A stretch of DNA of 64,000 bases from Methanobacterium sp. (GTDB lineage Archaea; Methanobacteriota; Methanobacteria; Methanobacteriales; Methanobacteriaceae). Below, piece after piece: positions 10,072 through 19,421 of this stretch; within the stretch, counting starts at the first letter, position 1, and the number at the start of each line of letters is the position of its first letter. Both the position numbers and the translations under genes were made by a program. Below the pieces are notes generated by a model. It saw nothing but the letters and a program-made list of their open reading frames with translations. It searched no databases and was not told where the DNA came from. Location: assembly GCA_018263005.1 (NCBI GenBank), contig JADFDH010000001.1, positions 620,001 to 684,000 on the forward strand, given 5' to 3'.

Positions 10072-11682
10072 ATGAAAGGCGGTCAGATAGTTGGTGGCGG
10101 TTTAAAAGATATTTACATAAGGGAGAAAAGCGACTCCCAAATGGAATTAGGAGATTTATTGGTGGCAGAGGGTTATAAATCAGATTATACCATAATACAG
10201 GTAAAAGACATAGAATATCGCAGTCAAATTCCACAATCCACCCTGGAATTATCAGCAGGACTTAAATTGGAAGGATATGGGGAAAATCTGGAAGTTATGC
10301 AACCAAAACTACGTAATTATCTTGTGGCCCGGGCTAAGAGTTTGCTATATGTCCAGCAAACTGATAAAAACCGGTACACAATTAAAAGTCCAAAAAGACC
10401 TCCATCATTTTTCAATGACATCAAATCCATATCAAACCACCATTTAGGTTTCCTAAAACCAGAAAATATGAAAAACTCCATATATTTAGGGGATATCAGA
10501 AGCGGATCAACAGTAAAAAAGGATGTAAACGTACATATAGATCTGATTAAATCACTAACACACCACATATTCATCCCAGCAACCACCGGGAGAGGTAAAA
10601 GTAACCTGGTAAGGGTCATGTTATGGAGTATTCTGGACTCAGAAGGAGCGGGGATTCTGGTTTTAGATCCCCATGATGAATACTTCGGTGATCAAATGCA
10701 GAAAGGCTTAAGACACCATCCTCTGAGTGATGAAAAACTAGAATATTATTCACCAGGCACTGGAAATCCCGATGCACTAACCTTATCCATAAATATTAGA
10801 AAAATACGCCCCCAGCATTTCAGTGGAATCGGAGGATTTTCATCAGCCCAGAGTGAAGCCATGAGGATGTTTTACAATAAATATGGGCCGGATTGGATCA
10901 GTGAAATAGCCAAAGAGAAGGATTATCAAATTCTGAAGACCATGGGAATAGATGAAAAAACCGCTAAAGTTTTAAAACGAAAATTAGAAACCAAATTAGG
11001 AGTCTCCACGGTTTCAGATCAATCTTCACCTGATGAAAAGAAATGTGTATTTAGAAGTAATTTATTCGTAGGAGGAGAATCAGGACTGGCCACCATCGAA
11101 AATATAGTGAAATCCCTGGAGAAAGGAAAAATCGTGATCATAGACAGCTCCAAGTTAAGTGATTTTGAAGAGCTATTTGTTGGTAGTATCATAGCCAGCA
11201 ACATCTTCTTCAAATACAAGAATTATGATTCACAGACCCTTAAAAGTCGTCCGGTAATCAGCATAGTAATCGAGGAAGCACCCCGAGTATTAGGTAGAGA
11301 TGCTTTGGAAAGTGGTATGGGTAATAATATTTATGGAACCATAGCCAGAGAAGGAAGGAAATTCAAATTGGGATTAATAGCCATAACTCAGCTGGCCAGT
11401 GTGATCCCCCGGGCTATACTGGCTAATATGAATACCAAAATAATATTGGGAAATGAAATGGCCATGGAAAGATCTGCGATAATAGACAGTGCATCCCAGG
11501 ACTTATCAGATGATAATAGGATAATAGCCAGTCTGGATAAAGGAGAAGCAATAGTCAGCAGTGTGTTTACCAAATTTGCCATACCCCTATACACTCCGGA
11601 GTTTAACAAATTTGTTGATGATTATCTTAGCAAAAGACCTGATGAAGTAGAAATAGAAGGTGAAACCGAATTAATCGGTTGA
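10072..11682 (+). CDS. herA: HerA bipolar DNA helicase/translocase ATPase
   Basis: A hexameric FtsK/HerA-type ATPase that drives DNA through NurA during end resection. 536 residues: an N-terminal beta-barrel (HAS) region, Walker A PATTGRGKSNL near residue 171, Walker B GILVLDPHDEY near 192, the IIIDSS strand region, EEAPRVLG and the sensor/arginine region GTIAREGRKFKLGLIAITQ. The C-terminal helices fit the family. AGGTGAT lies before the ATG. Flanked by nurA and mre11 on the same strand with gaps of 52 and 39 bases, it is almost certainly one operon. Confidence 0.95.
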   Translation: MKGGQIVGGGLKDIYIREKSDSQMELGDLLVAEGYKSDYTIIQVKDIEYRSQIPQSTLELSAGLKLEGYGENLEVMQPKLRNYLVARAKSLLYVQQTDKNRYTIKSPKRPPSFFNDIKSISNHHLGFLKPENMKNSIYLGDIRSGSTVKKDVNVHIDLIKSLTHHIFIPATTGRGKSNLVRVMLWSILDSEGAGILVLDPHDEYFGDQMQKGLRHHPLSDEKLEYYSPGTGNPDALTLSINIRKIRPQHFSGIGGFSSAQSEAMRMFYNKYGPDWISEIAKEKDYQILKTMGIDEKTAKVLKRKLETKLGVSTVSDQSSPDEKKCVFRSNLFVGGESGLATIENIVKSLEKGKIVIIDSSKLSDFEELFVGSIIASNIFFKYKNYDSQTLKSRPVISIVIEEAPRVLGRDALESGMGNNIYGTIAREGRKFKLGLIAITQLASVIPRAILANMNTKIILGNEMAMERSAIIDSASQDLSDDNRIIASLDKGEAIVSSVFTKFAIPLYTPEFNKFVDDYLSKRPDEVEIEGETELIG

Positions 11683-11721
11683 ATAAATATTTGTTTTATT
11701 AATAAAACAAAAGTGATTATT

Positions 11722-13002
11722 ATGTATAAATTCGCACACTTAGCAGATTGTCACTTAGGATCTCAGAAATATCCTGAACTACGAGAATTAGAATTAAAAG
11801 CCTTTAAAGAATGTTTAAACATATGCATGGAAGAAGAAGTAGATTTTATAATCATAGCTGGTGATCTATTCCACTCCAACCTTCCAGATATGGGGGTGGT
11901 TAAAGAAGCTGTGGGAAAACTGAGTGAAGTAAATAAAAAGGGGATCAACGTCTACATAAATTATGGAAGTCATGATTTCAGCCCAAATCAAACATCCATA
12001 ATCGACGTAATAACCGAAAGTGGTTTGATGAAAAAATTATTCCAAGCAGAGGTATTTGAAGATGAATCCGGCGAAGAGAAGATTAAACTAAATTTCACCA
12101 CAGACCCTAGGACCAATGCCAAATTGACCGGAATATCTGGTCGTAAGATGGGGATCGATGACACTTACTATGATATGTTAGATAGAAAAAGCCTGGAAGA
12201 AGAAAAAGGCTTTAAAATATTCGTTTTTCACACATCAATCAGAAATCTATTACCAGAATACCTGATAAAAATGGGAGGCATGGATATAAACAAACTTCCC
12301 CGTAACTTCGATTATTACGCCGGCGGACACATACATAAAAGGATATGTGAGGATCAAATAAACGATTATGGGGTCATAACTTATTCAGGCCCATTATTTT
12401 CCGGTTATCCTCGTGATTTAGAGATAAGTGCCAAAGGAGAAAAAAGAGGGTTCTTCATTGTAGAATTCGATGAAGAAACTAATAATTTAAAATCATGCCA
12501 AGACTTAATCTTCAAACAACTGGATTTAGCATCATACCTTTTTATATCATTCCAAGCGGATAATAAAAATTCAAACGAATTATATGAAGAAATAAAAGCA
12601 AAAATAGAAAAAAAATCAGTAAAAGGCAAAATAATAATATTAAAGGTTAAAGGAGAATTATCCACTGGTAAAACCTCTGATATCAACTTTCATGAGATAA
12701 GAAAACATCTAAAAGATGAAGGTGCACTTCATGTCAGTATAAATCACCATGGTCTGGTTTCACGTGAATTTATAGGGGTAAAGGTTAAAGGAGAGACCAA
12801 TGAAGAAATAGAAGAAAATTTATTCCTGGAAAACATCCAAAACATCGACGTGCCCTTGAAGGGTTTGAACAGTAAAGAAGGTGCTATATTGGCAAGAAGA
12901 CTGCTAAAAGTCATTAGACAGAACCCAAAACCCAATGAAAAAAAAGGTGATTACACCAATAGAATATTAAAGGAATCCCTAGACATTTTAGGATTGGAAT
13001 GA
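11722..13002 (+). CDS. mre11: Mre11 DNA double-strand break repair nuclease
   Basis: A manganese-dependent exo/endonuclease of the Mre11-Rad50 complex. Phosphoesterase motifs occur in order: FAHLADCHLGS (motif I), IIAGDLFHSN (II), YGSHDFSPN (III, where many homologues have GNHD), FHTSI, YYAGGHIHKR (metal ligands) and YSGPLFSGYP. I prefer ATG 11722, giving 426 residues that begin MYKFAHLAD; GTG 11713 would only add three residues. The C-terminal part is the Rad50-binding region. It precedes rad50 by 30 bases. Confidence 0.95.
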   Translation: MYKFAHLADCHLGSQKYPELRELELKAFKECLNICMEEEVDFIIIAGDLFHSNLPDMGVVKEAVGKLSEVNKKGINVYINYGSHDFSPNQTSIIDVITESGLMKKLFQAEVFEDESGEEKIKLNFTTDPRTNAKLTGISGRKMGIDDTYYDMLDRKSLEEEKGFKIFVFHTSIRNLLPEYLIKMGGMDINKLPRNFDYYAGGHIHKRICEDQINDYGVITYSGPLFSGYPRDLEISAKGEKRGFFIVEFDEETNNLKSCQDLIFKQLDLASYLFISFQADNKNSNELYEEIKAKIEKKSVKGKIIILKVKGELSTGKTSDINFHEIRKHLKDEGALHVSINHHGLVSREFIGVKVKGETNEEIEENLFLENIQNIDVPLKGLNSKEGAILARRLLKVIRQNPKPNEKKGDYTNRILKESLDILGLE

Positions 13003-13032
13003 TAATGGGACTTTTTAATTAAGGAGTATTAA

Positions 13033-15483
13033 ATGATCTTCAAAACACTCGTTATGTCGAATATCCGGAGCTATGATAATAATAGAATAGATTTCCCACT
13101 GGGAAATACACTTTTTGAAGGAGATGTAGGATCTGGAAAATCAACAATTCTAATGGCTTTGGAATTCGCTTTATTTGGACTGGGAAATCAGAAGGGAGAT
13201 GCACTACTACGAAAAGGATCCAAAAAAGGATCTGTACTATTAAATTTTTCTGTTGGAGGAAAAGAATACCAGGTGAAAAGATCATTAGTTAGAAATGAAA
13301 AAAATAACTCCATAAGGCAGGATAAAGGTATATTAAGCGTGAATGGTAAAAAAATGCAATTATCACCCTCTGAAATCAAAGAGAAAGTATTAAACATCTT
13401 ACAGTTCAAGGAACCCCTTAACCCCCGGGCACAAAGCGTAATATTTCGCTACGCGGTTTATACTCCTCAGGAGGAGATGAAGTTCATTCTCTCCCAAAAG
13501 CCAGATCTAAGGCTTGAAACGTTACGAAAAGCCTTTGGAATAGAAGACTACAAAATTGCACAGGAAAACGCAGCCACCATATCTCGATTGATAAAAGAGA
13601 GAATAAGTTATCTAAGCGGACAAACAGCTGATTTAGATGAAAAGAAGAATCAACTAGCCAAACTAAAAGAAGAAATCCAAAAAAATAGGGATGATCTAGC
13701 CAGATTAAGCTCATGCTGGGAAAAAATTGAAGCAAAATTAGAAGAAGAAAAAGAAAAAATAGATGAGCTTGAAGGCGTAGAAACAGAACTTAAACAAGTT
13801 GAAGCAGAAATACCCCATATAAAGAAACAGATAGGGGATAAAGAAAAAATATGCCTCAGATATAAAGAAGAAATCCAAAAAGCTAGAGCAGAAAACCAAG
13901 ATAAATACCAACCTAAAATTAAAGAGCTGGAAGAAATGAAAATACCCAGCACAGTCCCTGATGATATTTTAAAAAAAAAGGTAAAATTTGTTAAGGACAA
14001 TATAGAGGAGAGATATGGGCTTATCTCTAAATTATCCGTACTTGATGAGAGTAATGAAAGAATTGAAAATGAATTAAAGGAAAATAAGGATAAAAAATCC
14101 GAAGACTTAACGCAAGAACAGCAGATCCTCGGTAAAAAGCTGGAAGAACAATCTGAACTCGTGAACTCCCACCAGAGCCAACTTAACAAAATAACAGAAA
14201 GAATAATTAAAATAAAGACTCAAAAAGATGAAATAAATAAAAAATTAGAAAATCTAGATGGTTTAGGAGATTTATGCCCTATTTGTGGTAGTTCACTGGA
14301 TGAAAAACATAAAAAAGAACTAAAAAATGAAAGGGAGCATGAATTCAAAAGATTAAACTCCGAATCAAAAATATTGGATGAAGTCAAAATTAAGGGAGAA
14401 AAAGAATTAGAAACATATAATAAGGAATATGAAAGTATAGAAAGAGATTTAAGAGGTTTAGAACTGATTTTTAATAAAATAAATGAGTATAACGTAATAA
14501 ATGATAGGATTAAATCTTTTAAAACCAAAATTAATATAATAAATGAAGATCTGGAGTTAATAATGGGAGATGTGGGTTTTGAAGATGTAAACCACTATCT
14601 TAATCATTTAGAAACTTTACTTGAAAGCCTTAAAGATTATAAAAGAGCTCAGGATGAATTAAAGAGTATAAAATATTATTATGTTAAAAATAATGATATA
14701 ATAAGTGATAACACAAAGAATATCACAATCATTGAACAGGAAATTAAAATACTCAAAGAAAACCTACTTCAAGCTCAAAGTAAAGTAGATAAGATGTCCG
14801 GAGTAATGGATGAAATAGAAAAAATTAAAACATCACATAAGAAAACAGATAAAGAGTTTCAGGATTGTAACCAGGAAATAATCACCACCAAAACAATGAT
14901 TAAAAGTTACTCAGCAGATATATCGATGAAGGAAGAAGAGATCCAAAAGAAGAAAGGTATTCTTAAACAGTTAAATAACCTAAAGGATTATCATACTTGG
15001 CTCAATGACTATCTGATTCCCACTTTAAGCGTTATAGAAAAACATGTGATGCAGAATATCCACCTAGAATTTGATGACAACTTCCAAAAATGGTTACATA
15101 TACTCATGGACGATCCCAGTAAAACAGGCAGGATAAACGAAGAATTCACACCAATAATAGAACAAGATGGTTTTGAACAGGAAATAAACTATCTAAGTGG
15201 CGGAGAAAAAACCAGTGTAGCCTTAGCTTATCGTTTAGCATTAAATTACATGGTACAGAAGGTATCTACAGGCATGGAATCCAACTTATTAATACTAGAT
15301 GAACCAACAGACGGGTTCAGTAAGGAACAACTGTTCAAAGTCCGAGAAATACTAAATGAACTGGAATGTCCCCAGATAATCATAGTTTCTCATGAAAGAG
15401 AACTGGAAAGCTTTGCAGATAATGTTTTCCATATCGAAAAAATAGATGGAATATCAGAAGTCTCCCAAGTTAATGGAAAATAA
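13033..15483 (+). CDS. rad50: Rad50 double-strand break repair ATPase
   Basis: An SMC-like ATPase that tethers DNA ends with Mre11. 816 residues: Walker A EGDVGSGKSTILMALEFALFG near residue 32; a long coiled coil to about 410; the zinc hook CPICGSS near 415; a returning coiled coil to about 650; the ABC signature NYLSGGEKTSVALAY near 718; Walker B LLILDEPTDGF near 750; and the H-loop VSHERELESFADN. All catalytic elements are intact. GGAG lies six bases before the ATG. Confidence 0.97.
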   Translation: MIFKTLVMSNIRSYDNNRIDFPLGNTLFEGDVGSGKSTILMALEFALFGLGNQKGDALLRKGSKKGSVLLNFSVGGKEYQVKRSLVRNEKNNSIRQDKGILSVNGKKMQLSPSEIKEKVLNILQFKEPLNPRAQSVIFRYAVYTPQEEMKFILSQKPDLRLETLRKAFGIEDYKIAQENAATISRLIKERISYLSGQTADLDEKKNQLAKLKEEIQKNRDDLARLSSCWEKIEAKLEEEKEKIDELEGVETELKQVEAEIPHIKKQIGDKEKICLRYKEEIQKARAENQDKYQPKIKELEEMKIPSTVPDDILKKKVKFVKDNIEERYGLISKLSVLDESNERIENELKENKDKKSEDLTQEQQILGKKLEEQSELVNSHQSQLNKITERIIKIKTQKDEINKKLENLDGLGDLCPICGSSLDEKHKKELKNEREHEFKRLNSESKILDEVKIKGEKELETYNKEYESIERDLRGLELIFNKINEYNVINDRIKSFKTKINIINEDLELIMGDVGFEDVNHYLNHLETLLESLKDYKRAQDELKSIKYYYVKNNDIISDNTKNITIIEQEIKILKENLLQAQSKVDKMSGVMDEIEKIKTSHKKTDKEFQDCNQEIITTKTMIKSYSADISMKEEEIQKKKGILKQLNNLKDYHTWLNDYLIPTLSVIEKHVMQNIHLEFDDNFQKWLHILMDDPSKTGRINEEFTPIIEQDGFEQEINYLSGGEKTSVALAYRLALNYMVQKVSTGMESNLLILDEPTDGFSKEQLFKVREILNELECPQIIIVSHERELESFADNVFHIEKIDGISEVSQVNGK

Positions 15484-15495
15484 AGGATAAAAAAA

Positions 15496-16029
15496 ATGAC
15501 CGGTCAAAACATAATCCTCAACAGAATCAAATACTTCCAGGCAGAATATCCCGATGGAGTGCCAATAAACATACTTAAACTGGATTTAGACCTCTCAGTC
15601 GGAGTATTACAAGAAACACTCTTAGCTTTAGAAGAACAGGGCATCCTCTTCATAGAGAATGAGGAATATGTGAAACTAGTAGAAAAATCAACCGAATCCG
15701 GAGATGAAAATATAGAAGACTTAAATAGTGCTTCAAGAAAAATAAATCAACTAAATCATCCAATACCAAATGATAAAATACCGGAAAGACCTGAGAAGGA
15801 AGATACGGAATTATACGATCTAACAGAAAAAGAGATGAAAGCCCTGGAAATAATCAAAAGCCTAATCGATGATGAAGGCCATATACCCCGATACTTATTA
15901 GAAGGACATCTCTTATATGGAGATCTAAGCCTAACAACACTGGGTGTTTATAATCTCATAATGTCCATGGAAAATAAAGGTATCATCAGAAAAATCCAGA
16001 TAGCAGATAGTGAATACTATGCTGTGTGA
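15496..16029 (+). CDS. Small winged-helix-like protein at the end of the HerA-NurA-Mre11-Rad50 operon
   Basis: 177 residues, 12 bases after rad50. The N-terminal 60 residues (NRIKYFQAEYPDGVPIN to ALEEQGILFIENEEYVKLV) look like a winged helix. A second similar unit forms residues 115-177 (ALEIIKSLIDDEGHIPRY to IMSMENKGIIRKIQIADSEYYAV). A charged, probably disordered linker joins them. I know no established function. Position suggests an accessory or regulatory subunit of the end-processing machinery, or DNA binding linked to it; both are inference. Confidence 0.7.
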   Translation: MTGQNIILNRIKYFQAEYPDGVPINILKLDLDLSVGVLQETLLALEEQGILFIENEEYVKLVEKSTESGDENIEDLNSASRKINQLNHPIPNDKIPERPEKEDTELYDLTEKEMKALEIIKSLIDDEGHIPRYLLEGHLLYGDLSLTTLGVYNLIMSMENKGIIRKIQIADSEYYAV

Positions 16030-16034
16030 GATCA

Positions 16035-16057
16035 CATTTTATTTGACTAATAAAATG
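16035..16057 (+). terminator. AT-rich hairpin after the repair operon
   Basis: A perfect nine-base inverted repeat (CATTTTATT / AATAAAATG) with a five-base loop begins six bases after the stop of the last repair gene. Its position suits an operon end. The stem has only one G-C pair, so it is weak. Confidence 0.4.
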
Positions 16058-16158
16058 ACTTAGTATATTTATAGAAGAATTTAAAATTATTCTGAATCAG
16101 AGAATTTAAAATAGTTTTAATAAAATAAAAATTAATAGAAGGATTTAAACCTCTATTC

Positions 16159-17949
16159 TCAAGTTATGGATACATAATTAGGTAACCTGGTGCTGGTTTT
16201 GTAGTAGTTCATTATTTTACTGTACATGTACACAAGTTTGCTGTAGCTCATGTTTCCCAGGGAAGTGCTCACATAGTCTGGTGCTTTGTTATTGGTTGTT
16301 ATATAAGATGTGATAGTCTGCGCAATGGATAGAAACTCCGATTTCATGATATTGCCTGATTTTATGGTTCCAGAAGGACTGGTGGGTGTATTCACTGTTT
16401 TTAAGGTGATGGCTGTGTTTGAACCATTGTTAGCCTGTATTGTGGCGGTGGTTAAAAGATTTAAAAAGGAAGGCATGGTTACTGACTGGTCGGATATGGT
16501 AACTGAACTGGGTAATGCTTTATTAGACTCATAGTAACTTTTCACTGTGGCTGCAGCGGATCCTACTTGAGACATGGTAACAGTAGTAGGGGTGGGGGTG
16601 GGGGTGGTGCCTGATGATGAAGCAGTCATAGAAACGTAGTTGGGTAGTCTGGTGTTGGTTTTGTAGTAGTTCATAATTTTGCTTAGCATGAAAACTGACT
16701 GTTCAAAACTCATGTTTCCCAGGGAAGTGCTCACATAGTCTGGTGCTTTGTTATTGGTTGTTATATAAGATGTGATAGTCTGCGCAATGGATAGAAACTC
16801 CGATTTCATGATATTGCCTGATTTTATGGTTCCAGAAGGACTGGTGGCAGCATCGACAGTTTTCAATGTAATGGCTGAATTTGAACCATTATTTATGTTG
16901 ACAACACCACTGGCTAAAAGATAAATAAATTGGGACATGCTTATCTGGTTGCTGCCGATGGTCACATAATTGGGTAATCTGCTGTTGGATTCAAAATAGC
17001 TTTTAACACTGGAAGCCGCAGTAGCTACCTGATTTAAAGTCACAGTATTAGGATCTGTAGGTGTACTGGGCCCGTCAAATCCAAGGAACTGGGTTGCAGC
17101 TAGGATCATGGTGTATTCAAGTTCAGCAGCTGTCTTGGTTGATAGTACGACACTATCTACTTCCATGTTCATACTGTTAATTCCAAGTTTATTTGCATAG
17201 GTCCTCATGAGCCCTGCATAATCATCTATACCAATTAATGTCCAACTGTTGGAGTGGGAATTGATATATGATGCCCATGCTCTTTCTTGTTGGGTCATGG
17301 TGTATTCGGAGTTAGAAATAAGTAAACCTGAAGACCCAACTCCTGTTCCAGAGTGAACTTCCAATAGATATTGAACCCCTTCTCTTAGGCAGAATTGAAC
17401 AATATTATAACCAGGAGTTCCGGGTATATTACAAACACGATTAGGGTCCTGACCATTATAGTTTCGGACGTTTAATTCAGTATTCTTAGGGATATCGAAT
17501 GGTATAACATATAATGTTCCATTAAAAGTTTTATCTTTAATATATTCTAAGAATTTCATGGTAGCTATGCTTGCCTCTACTTCGTTACCATGAATGGCTG
17601 CTGATATTAGTAGTTTAGGCCCGTTACCATTGCCAAATTTCAACACCACAGAACCCTGTTTAGCCATATTGAATATCTGATTACTGAATTCTGTTTTGGG
17701 GATATATTGGTTTATTTCGGAGTTTTTTAGGACATCACCACCTAAAGAACTATCCAGTATGGACATGGTATAGCCTGATTCCGCAGCAGCGGTATAAACA
17801 GATGAATTTGTGGTGGTGTTATTAGCAGCAAAAGTTCCCGATGCACTTGCTAAAAAAAAGAGCATGATCATACTTAAAATAGATAAAATCCTAATTTTTT
17901 GACTCTTGTAACGGAAATTTGTATTTCTAATTTTCTTTAGCACTGACAT
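16159..17949 (-). CDS. Secreted M14-like zinc hydrolase with pseudomurein-binding repeats
   Basis: 596 residues. A signal peptide occupies residues 18-42 (hydrophobic stretch ending SGTFAAN). Residues about 95-290 resemble the succinylglutamate desuccinylase/aspartoacylase branch of M14 zinc carboxypeptidases: AAIHGNEVEAS supplies His120 and Glu123, LLEVHSGTG supplies His199, and NYNGQDPNR is the substrate-binding motif. From about 303 to the end there are four pseudomurein-binding-repeat-like units as two tandem pairs, with endings of the LPNYVS(M/I) type. This predicts a cell-wall-anchored peptidase or amidase acting on pseudomurein cross-links or on other peptides; the substrate is inferred. 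GGAGG lies seven bases before the ATG. It is convergent with the repair operon. Confidence 0.82.
   Translation of the reverse strand: MSVLKKIRNTNFRYKSQKIRILSILSMIMLFFLASASGTFAANNTTTNSSVYTAAAESGYTMSILDSSLGGDVLKNSEINQYIPKTEFSNQIFNMAKQGSVVLKFGNGNGPKLLISAAIHGNEVEASIATMKFLEYIKDKTFNGTLYVIPFDIPKNTELNVRNYNGQDPNRVCNIPGTPGYNIVQFCLREGVQYLLEVHSGTGVGSSGLLISNSEYTMTQQERAWASYINSHSNSWTLIGIDDYAGLMRTYANKLGINSMNMEVDSVVLSTKTAAELEYTMILAATQFLGFDGPSTPTDPNTVTLNQVATAASSVKSYFESNSRLPNYVTIGSNQISMSQFIYLLASGVVNINNGSNSAITLKTVDAATSPSGTIKSGNIMKSEFLSIAQTITSYITTNNKAPDYVSTSLGNMSFEQSVFMLSKIMNYYKTNTRLPNYVSMTASSSGTTPTPTPTTVTMSQVGSAAATVKSYYESNKALPSSVTISDQSVTMPSFLNLLTTATIQANNGSNTAITLKTVNTPTSPSGTIKSGNIMKSEFLSIAQTITSYITTNNKAPDYVSTSLGNMSYSKLVYMYSKIMNYYKTSTRLPNYVSIT
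16247..16385 (-). repeat. 139-bp exact direct repeat, copy A (pseudomurein-binding repeat region)
   Basis: Identical to 16709-16847 by eye over 139 bases, within otherwise diverged repeat units of the M14-like gene. It encodes the start of the unit beginning SGTIKSGNIMKSEFLS. Identity at silent sites points to recent gene conversion or duplication. Confidence 0.9.
16709..16847 (-). repeat. 139-bp exact direct repeat, copy B
   Basis: Second copy of the 139-base repeat, 462 bases from copy A. The distance (154 codons) equals one pair of pseudomurein-binding units, so recombination between the copies would add or remove one pair in frame. Confidence 0.9.
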
Positions 17950-18372
17950 TGATCATCCTCCGATAAAAAAATATACATTTTTTAATTCATCTGATAAAAA
18001 TTATAATATTCCTATATTAAAAATTAAGGAGCTTCCTCTAATAAATAAATTATGTTATTCTGGAATTATTTAGATTAATAATACAATTAATTGAACCTTT
18101 TTTCTATAAAGCTGATCTTCATGAATTTCATGGTCTAAAGACCGTTTTTATTTAAAAAAATAATTATAATTACTATGATAGGCCATATGCTACTTTAAGA
18201 TTGGTATAATTAAATTTTAAGTTGCAAGGAATTATAATTTTAACAAAATAGTTATGGGTGATATTTGTTTCATATAAACACCTATTTATTATATCCATAA
18301 ACCCATTTATTATAAAAGCAATCTTATAATTAGAACTAATCCAAATAATTTAATAAGTTGAGGTTGATTTCG
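17950..18372. other. Divergent intergenic region, no gene seen
   Basis: AT-rich spacer between the leftward wall hydrolase and the rightward epimerase, so it should hold both promoters. The only compact structure seen is GGTC-TAAA-GACC at 18132-18143, followed by a short T run. No open frame with a ribosome site was found on either strand. Confidence 0.5.
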
Positions 18373-19341
18373 ATGATTCTGATAGTAGGAGGAGCAGGTT
18401 ACATAGGGGCGCATATAAACAAAATGCTCAACAATCAAGGCTATGAAACCGTTGTATTTGATAATTTAAGTTTTGGACATGATGATTTCGTTAAATGGGG
18501 AATATTTGAACAGGGCGACCTAGGGGATATTAAAAAAATTAGAGAAGTTTTTAAAAAATACCCTATCCATGCAGTAATGCACTTCGCTGCCTTTACCTAC
18601 GTCGGAGAATCAGTGGAAGATCCCCAGAAATACTATCTGAACAATCTACGCAACACATTGAACCTGTTGCAAGTGATGCTGGAGGAAGAAGTTACGAATT
18701 TAGTGTTCTCATCAACCTGCGCCACATATGGAACACCCCAGGATATACCCATCACCGAAAAGCACCCCCAAAAACCTATTAATCCATATGGTAAGGGTAA
18801 ATTTATGGTTGAGCAGATTTTAGAAGATTACAGTAGGGCTTATAAATTTAATTATGTTTCTTTACGTTATTTCAACGCCGCTGGTGCGGATCCCGATGCA
18901 GAAATTGGAGAGTTGCATCAGCCTGAAACACACCTAATACCATTAGCACTGGATGTTGCAGCTGGTAAAAGGGAAGATCTCAGCATATTCGGTACAGATT
19001 ACCCCACTCCTGATGGTACATGTATAAGGGATTATATACACGTAATGGATTTGGCAGATGCCCATATTAAAGCATTAGAATATTTAAAAAAAGGTGGGAA
19101 AAGTGATGTTTTTAATTTAGGCAATGGTCAGGGTTTCTCTGTGAGGGAGGTAATTGAATCAACTGAGAAGGTGACCGGGAGAAATATAAAGGTGAAAGAA
19201 ACAGAAAGACGACCAGGAGATCCTCCAGTCTTAGTGGGCAGTTCCTCTAAAGCACAGAATATATTGGATTGGCGACCATCCTATCCTGATTTAGAATCGA
19301 TTATAAAAACAGCCTGGAAATGGCATCTGAAAATAATTTAA
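18373..19341 (+). CDS. galE: UDP-glucose 4-epimerase (NAD-dependent sugar epimerase)
   Basis: An extended short-chain dehydrogenase that interconverts UDP-glucose and UDP-galactose, or their N-acetyl forms. VGGAGYIGAHI is the NAD-binding glycine motif; SSTCATYG supplies the catalytic Ser/Thr; NPYGKGKFMVE supplies YxxxK; RYFNAAGADPDAEIGE, PDGTCIRDYIHVMDLADAH and FNLGNGQGFSVREV are typical GalE signatures. I chose ATG 18373 (322 residues) with GAGGTTGA just upstream; TTG 18358 would add five residues. It probably supplies sugars for pseudomurein or surface glycans. Confidence 0.92.
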   Translation: MILIVGGAGYIGAHINKMLNNQGYETVVFDNLSFGHDDFVKWGIFEQGDLGDIKKIREVFKKYPIHAVMHFAAFTYVGESVEDPQKYYLNNLRNTLNLLQVMLEEEVTNLVFSSTCATYGTPQDIPITEKHPQKPINPYGKGKFMVEQILEDYSRAYKFNYVSLRYFNAAGADPDAEIGELHQPETHLIPLALDVAAGKREDLSIFGTDYPTPDGTCIRDYIHVMDLADAHIKALEYLKKGGKSDVFNLGNGQGFSVREVIESTEKVTGRNIKVKETERRPGDPPVLVGSSSKAQNILDWRPSYPDLESIIKTAWKWHLKII

Positions 19342-19414
19342 ACATTCTGAAATCATATCCATTTGAAACATTCTAATATCAATTTTCCTTTTAAACATTT
19401 TGAAATCAACATTC
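19340..19414. repeat. Three imperfect 26-27-bp direct repeats after galE
   Basis: Three units beginning AAACATTCTGAAATCA, AAACATTCTAATATCA and AAACATTTTGAAATCA follow one another between the galE stop and the convergent gene. Spacing is about 26-27 bases. No CRISPR-like repeat/spacer contrast is present. Confidence 0.7.
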
Positions 19415-19421
19415 CATTACA

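Noticed and set aside
13650..14189. Minus-strand 179-codon frame opposite the Rad50 coiled coil
   Set aside because: Antisense of a Glu/Lys-rich coiled coil gives long Ser/Phe/Leu frames by chance.
18132..18143. GGTC-TAAA-GACC hairpin as a terminator
   Set aside because: It lies between divergent genes, so there is no transcript end to terminate; the stem is only four bases.
19340..19414. CRISPR array
   Set aside because: Only three imperfect units, no spacers between them and no cas genes nearby.
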